From: Streptococcus mitis SK597
GTDB lineage: Bacteria > Bacillota > Bacilli > Lactobacillales > Streptococcaceae
Length of the DNA: 46,718 nt
NCBI RefSeq assembly: GCF_000148545.1
Contig: NZ_AEDV01000012.1
Coordinates: 1-46,718 of the forward strand
Direction: 5' to 3'
This document shows, piece by piece, positions 15,699-25,520 of this stretch. The notes beneath the pieces are model-generated. The model ran no database searches, was not told where the DNA came from, and saw nothing but the letters and a program-made list of their open reading frames with translations. Within the stretch, counting starts at the first letter, position 1; the number at the start of each line of letters is the position of its first letter. The translations under genes and the position numbers were made by a program.

Positions 15699-15761
15699 TA
15701 TAACTAATAGGAAACATTTCTTTTATTTCATTAAATAAAGTTAAATATCAGGAGGATATAT

Positions 15762-16697
15762 ATGCTTAAAAAACTTAAGGAATTAAGCAAAGAACAAAAG
15801 ATTATAGGTAGTATTGTACTATTGCTTATCCTCATTTTGTTCTTCACACTATTAACTAGCGGTAGCACTAAACACTCACAAGTTCAAACTAAGGCTAATG
15901 ATTCTGTCAAACAGTCTTCACAAGTTAAACAGTCTAGTTCTTCTTCCTCTACTTCATCATCTAGTTCTTCATCCAGCACTTCATCCAGCACATCTACCAC
16001 AAGCTCTAGCTCAACTGAAGATAGTATAATAGATACGACAGCCGAAGAGCTTCGAGAAATGGAGAATGATGGTAGATTAGAGACTGGTCAGCTATACCGC
16101 TTCACAGCAGAACTAACACGCCAAAAGTTTTGGGAAGCATACGTAGGACATTTTAAAGTTCTAGAAGCATACCATACTATTTGGGTAAAAGCTAATAATG
16201 CTCCTATAACTGGTGTACAAGTACAAATTAAGAAATCTATGATTAAGGGATGGCAAGAAGGAGCAACCGTTACTTTCACAATCAAAATCATGGAAGACTC
16301 TGAAAAATTTCAATTCTGGGTTGCTATTGATGCCACACTTATCACGACTCCCACAGAAGAATAGCACACAGAAAATGTAACACAAGAAATTGATACACAG
16401 GCAATACTAAAAGGCAACTTCTCTAGTATAGCTGCTACTTGGAGGAATGAGTTAGGACATGAAATAGTGTTTAATAAGACTGGTTTAGTAAAAGGAGGAC
16501 AGATAAATAGGGGAGGAATATCAACTGATGGAGTTATAGGATTTGATGTAAGGACTGGACCTACAGGTTACGGAATAGATATTTATCCAATTGGCATTAC
16601 TATAAAATGGGTTGATTCTGATTTAAGCAAAAATAGAATCATAGCTGGACAAAGTGCTCCGAATAGCTCCGAACAGGTATTTTATAAAACAGATTAA
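15762..16697 (+). pseudogene. Ser-rich surface protein, interrupted by an in-frame amber codon
   Basis: The reading frame from 15762 is open for 200 codons, meets TAG at 16362-16364, then stays open in the same frame to 16697, 311 sense-length codons in all. The first part has a membrane anchor (about residues 15-35), a Ser/Thr-rich spacer (about 60-88) and a beta-rich domain. The part after the TAG (ILKGNFSSIAATWRNELG ... IIAGQSAP) resembles a C-terminal domain of streptococcal surface proteins that I believe is DUF6287. No ribosome-binding site precedes the GTG at 16467, so separate translation is unlikely. The simplest reading is a nonsense mutation in one gene. A truncated 200-residue protein may still be made. 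A strong AGGAGG precedes the start. Confidence 0.75.
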
Positions 16698-16780
16698 ATC
16701 AAAATTAACCTTGATTGAAAATAATGGCATAAAAGAGGATTAGATGAAGCGGTTTAGATTTGTTTAGTTCCTATTTAGAA

Positions 16781-16877
16781 AATCTTCCCACAATAAAACG
16801 CATAATAACAAGTTTTTTAATACTTGATACTATGCGTTTTTCTGGTTTTAAAGACTTTTTTGCCTAGCCTCTTTTTT
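16781..16877 (+). terminator. Repeated terminator unit, copy 1
   Basis: AAAACGCATA (16795-16804) pairs with TATGCGTTTT (16831-16840), with inner pairing CAAGT/ACTTG. The unit also includes the conserved flanks AATCTTCCCACAATA upstream and a GGTTTTAAAGAC-T6 sequence downstream. The same unit occurs after dexB (20751-20850). It probably belongs to a dispersed terminator-like repeat such as SPRITE, and can serve both the 15762 gene and, from the other side, luxS. Confidence 0.65.
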
Positions 16878-16881
16878 GTGT

Positions 16882-17364
16882 TTAAATCACATGGCGTTCA
16901 AAGGCATCATCTGAAATCCCTTGTTCTAGAATGAGTTTTGCCCATTCTTTAGCAGAAAAGAGGCTGTGATCCTTGTAGTTACCGCAAGATTCGATGGTTG
17001 TTCCAGGGACGTCTTCCCAAGTAGTAGTTTCAGCGATTTCCTTGAGCGAATCCTTGATAACAGCCGCGATTTCAGCACTGGTGTGACGTCCCCACATAAT
17101 CATGTGGAAGCCTGTGCGGCAACCAAACGGTGAACAGTCAATCATGCCGTCAATACGGGTACGGATGAGTTTTGCCAAGAGGTGCTCGATGGTGTGAAGT
17201 CCAGCGGTAGGGATCGAGTCTTCATTTGGTTGTACTAAGCGAATGTCATAATTGGAGATGATGTCTCCTTTTGGCCCTGTTTCTTCCCCAATCAAGCGGA
17301 CATAGGGTGCTTTAACAATAGTGTGGTCAAGTTCAAAACTTTCAACAATAACTTCTTTTGACAT
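16882..17364 (-). CDS. luxS: S-ribosylhomocysteine lyase LuxS
   Basis: The 160-residue cytoplasmic metalloenzyme of the activated methyl cycle splits S-ribosylhomocysteine into homocysteine and DPD, the precursor of AI-2. The zinc ligands are visible: HTIEH (His57 and His61) and Cys127 in ESCGNYKD. The catalytic cysteine is in FGCRTGFHM (about residue 82). Length is standard. It is monocistronic on the minus strand with an extended -10 promoter at 17392-17397. The ribosome-binding site is GAAAGGA. Its position between clpL and dexB is the pneumococcal one, though here a surface-protein islet separates it from clpL. Confidence 0.97.
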   Translation of the reverse strand: MSKEVIVESFELDHTIVKAPYVRLIGEETGPKGDIISNYDIRLVQPNEDSIPTAGLHTIEHLLAKLIRTRIDGMIDCSPFGCRTGFHMIMWGRHTSAEIAAVIKDSLKEIAETTTWEDVPGTTIESCGNYKDHSLFSAKEWAKLILEQGISDDAFERHVI

Positions 17365-17391
17365 GGTAAATCCTTTCAGTTTTCTTCCTTC

Positions 17392-17402
17392 ATTATATCA
17401 TA
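17392..17402 (-). promoter_or_regulatory. luxS promoter (extended -10)
   Basis: On the minus strand TGATATAAT has TATAAT complementary to 17392-17397, about 27 bases upstream of the luxS ATG. No strong -35 is seen, as is usual for an extended -10 promoter. No SAM riboswitch is visible. Confidence 0.6.
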
Positions 17403-17417
17403 AAGGTTGCTCCTGAG

Positions 17418-17451
17418 ACAGAGAGAAAACCTCTCCGAGGGTGGAGAGGTT
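17418..17451 (-). terminator. Terminator after the UPF0371 gene
   Basis: AACCTCTCC and GGAGAGGTT (17428-17436 with 17443-17451) form a nine-pair stem with a six-base loop, followed on the minus strand by TTTTCTCTCT. It starts eight bases beyond the UPF0371 stop and separates it from luxS. Confidence 0.8.
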
Positions 17452-17458
17452 GAAATCT

Positions 17459-18943
17459 TTATTTACGATACAAGCGGTCGTATTGGTAGTAAGGGTCAAA
17501 GGTTACATTGATACCCAATTTGCGAAGGACATTCTTGTCTTCATCTGTCAAGATGATGGTTGAGTGGGCTTCGCTTCCTTTGAGGTTGCCAAGTTCTTCC
17601 ATAGCACGAGCAGCATCAGGATTTTCTGTAGCTGTGATAGCTAGTGCAATCAGGATTTCATTTGAATGAAGGCGTGGATTGCGGCTACCGAGATGGTCTA
17701 TTTTAAGGCCTTGGATTGGCTTAACAACTTCAGGTTCGATTAGTTTTACTTCTTTAGCGATGTCAGCTGATTTCTTGATGGCGTTGATAAGAGCAGCGGC
17801 TGTAGGACCAAAGAGTTCTGAGTTCTTACCAGTGACAATTTCCCCGCTAGGCAATTCAAGGGCTAGGGCTGGTCCGCCAGTTTCTTCTGCTTTTTGACGG
17901 GCAACGACAGTAACCTTGCGGTCTGCAGGTGTGATACCGAGGTCGTTCATAAGCAACTCGATTTTCTTGACAGCAGCTTGGCTAACTTTTTCGGCTTTAA
18001 AATCAAGAACAGTCTGATAGTAGCGACGGATGATTTCTTGTTTAGAGGCTTCGATAGCAGCCTCATTATCTGTAATAGCGAAACCAACCATGTTGACACC
18101 CATATCTGTCGGAGAAGCATATGGAGATTTACCAAGGATACGTTCTAACATGCGTTTGAGCACTGGGAAGATTTCGATGTCACGGTTGTAGTTGACAGTG
18201 GTTTCTCCATAGGTTTGGAGATGGAAGGGGTCAATCATGTTGACATCATCAAGGTCAGCTGTGGCAGCCTCGTAGGCCAAATTTACTGGGTGATGAAGGG
18301 GAAGATTCCAAACTGGGAAGGTTTCAAATTTAGCGTAGCCAGACTTGATACCATTGATTTGGTCGTGGTACATATTGGACATACAGGTTGCCAATTTTCC
18401 AGAACCAGGTCCAGGAGCGGTTACGACGATTAAGTTGCGACTAGTTTTGATGTAGTCATTTTTCCCCATACCTTCAGGAGAAATGATGTGATCCATATCT
18501 GTTGGATATCCTTTGATTGGATAATGAAGATAAGAATCAATTCCGTTTTTCTCAAGTTGGTTGCGGAAGGCATCTGCAGCTGGTTGACCAGCGTACTGTG
18601 TGATGACAATGGAGCCAACGAAAATCCCTAATTCATTGAATTTGTCAATCAAACGGAGAACTTCTTGGTCATAAGAAATGCCCAAGTCACCACGTGCTTT
18701 AGAATGTTCGATGTTGCTAGCATTAATGGCAATCACAACCTCAACTTGCTCTTTCAACTCTTGCAAGAGCTTGATTTTGTTGTCAGGCTCATAACCAGGA
18801 AGGACACGAGCGGCGTGGAAATCTTCTAACATTTTACCGCCGAACTCTAAGTAGAGCTTGCCGTCAAATTGGTTAATGCGCTCCAAAATGTGGTCGCGTT
18901 GTAGATTCAAATATTGTTCAGAACTAAAAGCTTGTTTTTTCAT
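17459..18943 (-). CDS. UPF0371 / DUF1846 family protein
   Basis: The 494-residue cytoplasmic protein belongs to the DUF1846 (UPF0371) family, found in this exact place, luxS-UPF0371-dexB, in pneumococci. It begins [20 protein letters not shown] and contains the conserved [19 protein letters not shown] stretch (about 172-190), which resembles a nucleotide-binding P-loop. Later it has [15 protein letters not shown] and [17 protein letters not shown], both typical of the family. Structures of the family suggest a nucleotide- or sugar-phosphate-binding enzyme, but no activity is established. TATAAT on the minus strand (18968-18963) is a probable -10 box. AGAGGTA precedes the ATG. Confidence 0.9.
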   Translation of the reverse strand: MKKQAFSSEQYLNLQRDHILERINQFDGKLYLEFGGKMLEDFHAARVLPGYEPDNKIKLLQELKEQVEVVIAINASNIEHSKARGDLGISYDQEVLRLIDKFNELGIFVGSIVITQYAGQPAADAFRNQLEKNGIDSYLHYPIKGYPTDMDHIISPEGMGKNDYIKTSRNLIVVTAPGPGSGKLATCMSNMYHDQINGIKSGYAKFETFPVWNLPLHHPVNLAYEAATADLDDVNMIDPFHLQTYGETTVNYNRDIEIFPVLKRMLERILGKSPYASPTDMGVNMVGFAITDNEAAIEASKQEIIRRYYQTVLDFKAEKVSQAAVKKIELLMNDLGITPADRKVTVVARQKAEETGGPALALELPSGEIVTGKNSELFGPTAAALINAIKKSADIAKEVKLIEPEVVKPIQGLKIDHLGSRNPRLHSNEILIALAITATENPDAARAMEELGNLKGSEAHSTIILTDEDKNVLRKLGINVTFDPYYQYDRLYRK

Positions 18944-19023
18944 TTTTTTACCTCTGACCTCTATTATAATAAAAAATTAGAAGTTAGGAAACTATGGAGT
19001 TAAAAAAGGAATCAAAAAGATTA

Positions 19024-19061
19024 GGCAAACGCTTGCACAAAACTCTGAAAAGCGCTATCAT
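19024..19061 (+). promoter_or_regulatory. dexB promoter overlapped by a cre site
   Basis: GGCAAACGCTTGCA (19024-19037) fits the catabolite-responsive element consensus at about 12 of 14 positions. It overlaps TTGCAC (19033-19038), which is 17 bases from TATCAT (19056-19061). CcpA bound here would block RNA polymerase, so dexB should be repressed by glucose. This is inferred from the sequence. Confidence 0.65.
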
Positions 19062-19086
19062 AGACTACAGATTATTAAAATAATGA

Positions 19087-20703
<1,617 letters not shown>

Positions 20704-20750
20704 AATGAGAGAGATTGGGTAAAAACTCGACTTCAGGAGAAAATGAAGTA

Positions 20751-20850
20751 AATCTTCCCACAATAAAACGCATAGTACCAAGGTTTTCATTGTACTGACC
20801 TGATATTATGCGTTTTTTGTTTTAAAGACTTTTTTTCCAGCCTCTTTTTG
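20751..20850 (+). terminator. Repeated terminator unit, copy 2 (after dexB)
   Basis: The same architecture as at 16781-16877: AATCTTCCCACAATAAAACG, an inverted repeat AAAACGCATA/TATGCGTTTT (20766-20775 and about 20806-20815), then a GTTTTAAAGAC-T7 tail. Arms and flanks are conserved while the loop differs, indicating a dispersed mobile terminator-like repeat. Confidence 0.7.
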
Positions 20851-20881
20851 CTAAAAGTTGTGTAAAAACTCTTTTAAAAAC

Positions 20882-20905
20882 ATTTGTTAGAATTTTCTAA
20901 CAAAT
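20882..20905 (+). promoter_or_regulatory. Palindrome with CodY-like box upstream of aliC-like gene
   Basis: ATTTGTTAGAA and TTCTAACAAAT form perfect 11-base arms around a TT centre. The right half (AATTTTCTAACAAAT, 20891-20905) agrees with the CodY consensus at 12 of 15 positions. It lies 13 bases upstream of the -35 box at 20919. It could be a CodY site or the operator of another dimeric repressor. Confidence 0.5.
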
Positions 20906-20918
20906 TCTACAAGAAGTC

Positions 20919-20946
20919 TTGCATTTATAAAAAAATAGGGTATAAT
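20919..20946 (+). promoter_or_regulatory. Promoter of the aliC-like gene
   Basis: TTGCAT (20919-20924), 16 bases, TATAAT (20941-20946). The leader is short, with GAAGGAG at 20963-20969 before the ATG at 20978. Confidence 0.7.
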
Positions 20947-20977
20947 AGTGAAAATACTATTTTGAAGGAGATTATTT

Positions 20978-22945
20978 ATGCAATCGAAAAAGTGGCTCTT
21001 AGGAGCAGGAGTGACCTTGAGCACAGCCATTCTTTTAACTGCTTGTGGGAAAAGTGAAAAGAATGCAGATGCTCCCAAAACATTTTCTTATGTTTATGCA
21101 GTTGATCCATCATCCTTGGATTATAGTGTTACAAGTAAAAGTTCAACTTCTGACGTAATAGGTAATGTCGTCGACGGTCTTTTAGAGAATGATAAATATG
21201 GGAATCTCATTCCTTCTCTAGCAGAGGATTGGTCAGTTTCTAAAGATGGCTTGACTTATACCTACAAACTTCGTAAAGGTGTGAAGTGGTATACTTCAGA
21301 AGGAGAAGAGTATGCGGAAGTTAAAGCTCAGGATTTTGTTACAGGTCTGAAACATGCAGCAGATGGAAAGTCTGATGGTCTTTCTTTGGTTGAGAAATCC
21401 ATCAAAGGATTGGAGGCTTATGTTAGTGGTGAGACAAACGATTTCTCAACTGTAGGTGTAAAGGCTCTTGATGATTATACGGTAGAATATACCCTTAATA
21501 ACCCGGAAAGTTTTTGGAACTCTAAAGTAACCACAGCAACCATGCTTCCTGTAAATGAAGAATTTTTGAATGCAACAGGCAAGGATTACGGAGCGCCAAC
21601 TCCATCAAGTATTCTTTACAATGGCCCATATTTTTTGAAATCTTTGATTTCTAAATCTGTGATTGAATATGAAAAAAATCCTAACTATTGGGATAAGGAC
21701 AATGTCAAAATTGATAATGTTAAATTGACATTCTATGATGGTTCAGATCAAGAATCCTTAATTCGTAGCTTTACACAAGGTGCCTATACCACTGCACGTC
21801 TTTTTCCAGCAAGCTCAAACTTTGAGTCAACTAAGAAAGAGTACGGAGATAAGATTGTCTATAGTCCACAAGAGGCAACAAGCTACTACCTCACTGTGAA
21901 CGTAAACCGCCAGTCTTACAATAAAACAGCTAAAACAGATGAGTCACAAAAAACATCAACAAAAGAAGCTCTTCTCAATAAGAACTTCCGTCAGGCTCTT
22001 AATTTTGCATTTAATCGCCACGCCTATACAGCTCAATTAAACGGTGAAGAGGGTGCGGATAAGATTATTCGTAATAGTCTAGTGCCAGATAATTACGTTC
22101 AAGTAGCTGGGAAGACCTTCGGACAGTTGGCTCAGGATGAACTACTGAAATATGGAGAACAGTGGAAAGATGTGACTCTCACAGATGGTAAGGATACAAT
22201 TTACAATCCAACAAAGGCTAAATCTGCATTTGAAAAAGCGAAGTCAGAATTGCAAGCTAAGGGAGTGAGTTTCCCGATTCATTTGGATGTGCCAGTAGAA
22301 CAGACAGATGTAGTTGCAGTTCAACAAACCAATTCGCTAAAACAATCAATTGAAGAAACGCTTGGAACGGAGAATGTCATTGTAGATGTTCTTCAAATGA
22401 CAGATAATGAGAAGGAAAGTATTACTTCTCAAGCTAAAGTTCCAACCCAAAAAGATTATGATTTGAACGGAACAGGTTGGGGACCAGATTACCAAGATCC
22501 AGCAACCTATCTCAATATTTTAGATGCTAAGAAGGGTTCTGCCTTGAAACATCTAGGTATAACAAAAGGCAAGGATCCTGAAGTTGTGGCGAAAGTTGGC
22601 TTGGATGAATACAAGAAGCTCTTGGATGATGCGGCTTCTGAGACAAGTAATCTTGATAAACGATATGAAAAGTATGCTAAAGCACAGGCTTGGGTTACTG
22701 ATAGTTCACTTCTTATTCCAGTTGCTTCTTCAGGGGGCTCTCCTATGGTTAGTCGTACTGTTCCATTTACCAAAGCTTATTCACAGGTTGGTATTAAGGG
22801 GGATCCATTTATTTTTAAAGGAATGGAACTTCAAAATGATATTGTGACAACTAAAGAGTATGATGCAGCCTTCAAAAAGTGGCAAAAGGAAAAACTGGAA
22901 TCGAATGCTCAGTATCAAAAGGATTTAGAAAAGCACATAAAATAA
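20978..22945 (+). CDS. aliC: Oligopeptide-binding lipoprotein (AliC-like; AliA/AliB family)
   Basis: The 655-residue substrate-binding lipoprotein belongs to the SBP_bac_5 family and feeds peptides to the Ami oligopeptide ABC transporter. The signal peptide ends in lipobox LTAC with Cys at about residue 23. Characteristic features are ENDKYGNLIPSLAEDWSVS (about 70-88), the NKNFRQALNFAFNRHAY block (about 331-347) and DLNGTGWGPDYQDPATYLN (about 495-513). Gene position, directly after dexB and before a second copy, is that of aliB-like ORF1 (aliC) in unencapsulated pneumococci. The name rests on position and family, because the paralogues cannot be told apart with certainty by eye. It has its own promoter and terminator. 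Confidence 0.85.
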   Translation: MQSKKWLLGAGVTLSTAILLTACGKSEKNADAPKTFSYVYAVDPSSLDYSVTSKSSTSDVIGNVVDGLLENDKYGNLIPSLAEDWSVSKDGLTYTYKLRKGVKWYTSEGEEYAEVKAQDFVTGLKHAADGKSDGLSLVEKSIKGLEAYVSGETNDFSTVGVKALDDYTVEYTLNNPESFWNSKVTTATMLPVNEEFLNATGKDYGAPTPSSILYNGPYFLKSLISKSVIEYEKNPNYWDKDNVKIDNVKLTFYDGSDQESLIRSFTQGAYTTARLFPASSNFESTKKEYGDKIVYSPQEATSYYLTVNVNRQSYNKTAKTDESQKTSTKEALLNKNFRQALNFAFNRHAYTAQLNGEEGADKIIRNSLVPDNYVQVAGKTFGQLAQDELLKYGEQWKDVTLTDGKDTIYNPTKAKSAFEKAKSELQAKGVSFPIHLDVPVEQTDVVAVQQTNSLKQSIEETLGTENVIVDVLQMTDNEKESITSQAKVPTQKDYDLNGTGWGPDYQDPATYLNILDAKKGSALKHLGITKGKDPEVVAKVGLDEYKKLLDDAASETSNLDKRYEKYAKAQAWVTDSSLLIPVASSGGSPMVSRTVPFTKAYSQVGIKGDPFIFKGMELQNDIVTTKEYDAAFKKWQKEKLESNAQYQKDLEKHIK

Positions 22946-23013
22946 TGTGAATGAGAATCTTGCTTTCGTTAGGTTATCAGTTAATTCATTGATATTTAAA
23001 TGATAAATCGCAT

Positions 23014-23057
23014 AAAAACAAGGGAGGACTGTATGAAAGGCAGGAATCCTTTGTTTT
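23014..23057 (+). terminator. Terminator after the aliC-like gene
   Basis: AAAAACAAGG...GGACTG and CAGG...CCTTTGTTTTTT form an imperfect hairpin with bulges, ending in a T-tract (about 23051-23057). The apparent strength is moderate. Confidence 0.5.
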
Positions 23058-23102
23058 TTATAACCAAAGTTTATAAATTTTCATTCTCAAAATTCAATTA
23101 AC

Positions 23103-23131
23103 TTTACAAATTTCCACTATTTTAGTAAAAT
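23103..23131 (+). promoter_or_regulatory. Promoter of the aliD-like gene
   Basis: TTTACA (23103-23108), 17 bases, TAAAAT (23126-23131). AAGGAGA at 23158-23164 precedes the ATG at 23171. Unlike dtpT, aliC and aliA, I see no good CodY-like box here. Confidence 0.6.
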
Positions 23132-23170
23132 AAATATATGTTATAAAAACTAACATAAAGGAGAAAGAAG

Positions 23171-25129
23171 ATGAATACAAAAAAGCGTGTCCTTAGTGCA
23201 GGCCTGACTTTTGCGGCTGCCTTGCTTTTAGCTGCTTGCGGACAATCAGGTTCAGATACAAAAACTTACTCATCAACCTTTAGTGGAAATCCAACTACAT
23301 TTAACTACTTGTTAGACTACTACGCTGACAATACATCGATTATCACCAACCTAGTTGATGGTTTGCTTGAAAATGACAATTATGGAAACCTAGTTCCGTC
23401 TTTGGCAGAAGACTGGTCTGTTTCAAGCGACGGTCTGACTTATACCTATAAATTGAGAAAAGATGCCAAATGGTTCACAGCTGACGGTGAAGAGTACGCC
23501 CCAGTCAAGGCACAAGATTTTGTGACAGGTATCAAGTATGCAGTGGATAATAAATCACAGGCCATTGACCTGATTCAAAATTCAATCAAGGGCTTGAATG
23601 ATTATATTACAGGAGCGGATTCTGACTTTTCTAAGGTTGGGGTGAAGGCCATCGATGACCAGACTGTTGAGTATACTTTGACACGCCCAGAACCTTACTG
23701 GAATTCAAAAACAACCAATAGTATTCTTTTCCCAGTAAATGAAGAGTTTCTAAATTCAAAAGGGAAAGATTTTGGGACCCTATCTCCAGATAGCATTCTC
23801 TACAGCGGACCTTATTTGTTAAAAGATTTCACATCAAAATCATCGATTGAGTATGTGAAAAATCCGCATTACTATGATCATGACAAAGTATCGATTGAGC
23901 ATGTGAAATTGGCTTATTTTGATGGCTCAGACCAAGAATTGACTATCCGTAACTTTGAAAGTGGAGCCTATTCTATCGCGGGGGTTTATCCAAATAGCTC
24001 TAACTTTGCCAAGACCAAGGAGAAATATAAGGATAATATCGTCTATAGCTTGCAGGACAAGACTTCTTGGTACTTCAATTTCAACGTCAACCGTAAGGCT
24101 TACAATCACACTGCTAAAACGACAGATGAGCAGAAGAAGTCGACTGAGACAGCTGTCTTGAACAAGAACTTCCGCCAAGCAGTGAACTTTGCCTTGGACC
24201 GCACAGCCTATTCCGCTCAGTCAAATGGGGAAGAAGCGGCTAGCAAGACCCTTCGTAACACCCTAGTACCTCCTACATTTGTCCAAGTTGGAGACAAGAC
24301 CTTCGGAGAAGTAGTCGCTTCTAAATTGGTCAACTATGGCACAGAATGGTCAGGTATTAACTTGGCAGATGCTCAGGATGCCTATTTTAACAAAGAAAAA
24401 GCCCAAGCAAAATTTGCAGAAGCTAAAAAAGAATTGGCAAGTCAAGGTGTGACCTTCCCAATACACTTGGATGTGGCAGTTGATCAGACAAGTAAAAATG
24501 CCGTGACAGGTATGAACTCTGTTAAGCAGACCCTTGAATCAGTTTTGGGTGCTGATAACATTGTCATTGATGTTCAACAACTTTCAACAGATGATTTTAA
24601 TAATGTAGCCTTTTTAGCGCCAACACCAGCTGATCGTGACTATGATTTGAACTTTGATGGTTGGGTAGGTGACTACCAAGATCCGTCAACTTATCTTAAT
24701 CCTTTCAATGCAGAGGATGGGTTCTACCTCAAGATTTTTGGTCTAGATGCTCAAGAAGATAAAGCTAAGATTGCTAGCTTGGGGCTTGATACTTACACCA
24801 AGATGCTCAAAAATGCAGATAGCGAAAATAAAGATGTAGCCAAACGCTATGAAAAATATGCTGAAGCACAGGCTTGGATGATTGACAATTCTCTGATTAT
24901 GTCAGCCGTGTCAAGTGGTGGTACAGCATCTGTAACCAAAGTAACGCCATTTACAAGAGGCTATTCACTGGTCGGTATCAAGGGCGATGGAAATAACTAC
25001 AAGTACATGAAACTGCAAAAAGATACTGTGACAACCAAACAGTTTGAAGAAGCCAAGACTAAATGGGAGCAAGAAAGCAAAAAAGCTATCGAAAAAGCTC
25101 AAAAAGAAGCAGAAAATCATGTTAAATAA
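23171..25129 (+). CDS. aliD: Oligopeptide-binding lipoprotein (AliD-like; AliA/AliB family)
   Basis: The 652-residue lipoprotein has lipobox LAAC (Cys about residue 23) and the same domain layout as its neighbours: ENDNYGNLVPSLAEDWSVSS (about 68-87), NKNFRQAVNFALDRTAYSAQ (about 331-350) and DLNFDGWVGDYQDPSTYLN. It is a clear paralogue of the products at 20978-22945 and 44672-46651. It should present peptides to the Ami permease. In unencapsulated pneumococci aliB-like ORF2 (aliD) holds this second position after dexB, which is why I use the name. Here it lies next to an intact capsule operon. It has its own promoter and a strong terminator at 25137-25186. Confidence 0.85.
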   Translation: MNTKKRVLSAGLTFAAALLLAACGQSGSDTKTYSSTFSGNPTTFNYLLDYYADNTSIITNLVDGLLENDNYGNLVPSLAEDWSVSSDGLTYTYKLRKDAKWFTADGEEYAPVKAQDFVTGIKYAVDNKSQAIDLIQNSIKGLNDYITGADSDFSKVGVKAIDDQTVEYTLTRPEPYWNSKTTNSILFPVNEEFLNSKGKDFGTLSPDSILYSGPYLLKDFTSKSSIEYVKNPHYYDHDKVSIEHVKLAYFDGSDQELTIRNFESGAYSIAGVYPNSSNFAKTKEKYKDNIVYSLQDKTSWYFNFNVNRKAYNHTAKTTDEQKKSTETAVLNKNFRQAVNFALDRTAYSAQSNGEEAASKTLRNTLVPPTFVQVGDKTFGEVVASKLVNYGTEWSGINLADAQDAYFNKEKAQAKFAEAKKELASQGVTFPIHLDVAVDQTSKNAVTGMNSVKQTLESVLGADNIVIDVQQLSTDDFNNVAFLAPTPADRDYDLNFDGWVGDYQDPSTYLNPFNAEDGFYLKIFGLDAQEDKAKIASLGLDTYTKMLKNADSENKDVAKRYEKYAEAQAWMIDNSLIMSAVSSGGTASVTKVTPFTRGYSLVGIKGDGNNYKYMKLQKDTVTTKQFEEAKTKWEQESKKAIEKAQKEAENHVK

Positions 25130-25136
25130 TGATGAG

Positions 25137-25186
25137 CAGTTCTATTGGATGATTTTTATAAAGTCGTCCTAATAGGACTGTTTTTT
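25137..25186 (+). terminator. Terminator after the aliD-like gene
   Basis: CAGTTCTATTGGATGA (25137-25152) pairs with TCGTCCTAATAGGACTG (about 25164-25180) with a few G-U pairs and one bulge. TTTTTT follows at 25181-25186. Confidence 0.8.
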
Positions 25187-25258
25187 GCTGTATGGGCTAG
25201 TAGTTGTCTAGTTATGCTGAATTGTAAATGAAATGTTGTATTGATTTTGATGGTTTAA

Positions 25259-25404
25259 TGCTCAATGAAAATCAAAGAGCAACTAGGAAGCTAGCTCAAA
25301 GTACAGCTTTGAGGTGGTAGATAGAACTGACGAAGTCAGCTCAAAATACTGTTTTGAGGTTGTAGATGGACGCTGACGTACTTTGAAGAGATTTTCGAAG
25401 AGTA
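25259..25404 (-). repeat. Short BOX element upstream of the polysaccharide operon
   Basis: Read on the minus strand it has a shortened boxA (about 25371-25404, with CTTCGAAAATCTCTTC), one full and one partial boxB-like unit (about 25294-25370, with CTCAAAATACTGTTTTGAG and CTGACGAAGTCAG), and boxC (about 25259-25293). BoxA lacks part of its usual 59 bases. It lies about 80 bases before the cps -10 box. The stretch 25130-25520 has no gene and holds only a terminator, this BOX and the cps promoter. Confidence 0.85.
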
Positions 25405-25463
25405 TAAGTGCTTATGATGTCCAAATAACCTATATCTAAGAATGTTTATAAACTCGCTAAATG

Positions 25464-25492
25464 TAGAATTTATAGTAAAAAAGTGATATAAT
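25464..25492 (+). promoter_or_regulatory. Promoter of the polysaccharide operon
   Basis: The extended -10 box TGATATAAT (TATAAT at 25487-25492) lies 29 bases before the wzg ATG. TAGAAT at 25464-25469 is a weak -35 at 17 bases. It resembles the known pneumococcal cps promoter in position. It is the only clear promoter before the operon's terminator at 41300. Confidence 0.7.
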
Positions 25493-25520
25493 AGTAACAT
25501 TAAATGTATAGGTGTTAATC

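Noticed and set aside
16467..16697. Independent 76-codon gene starting at GTG 16467
   Set aside because: It is in the same frame as the upstream gene and the open frame extends back to the TAG at 16362. No ribosome-binding site precedes it, so an interrupted single gene is more likely.
17365..17460. SAM-responsive riboswitch in the luxS leader
   Set aside because: The leader is short, and the only strong hairpin is the terminator of the upstream UPF0371 gene.
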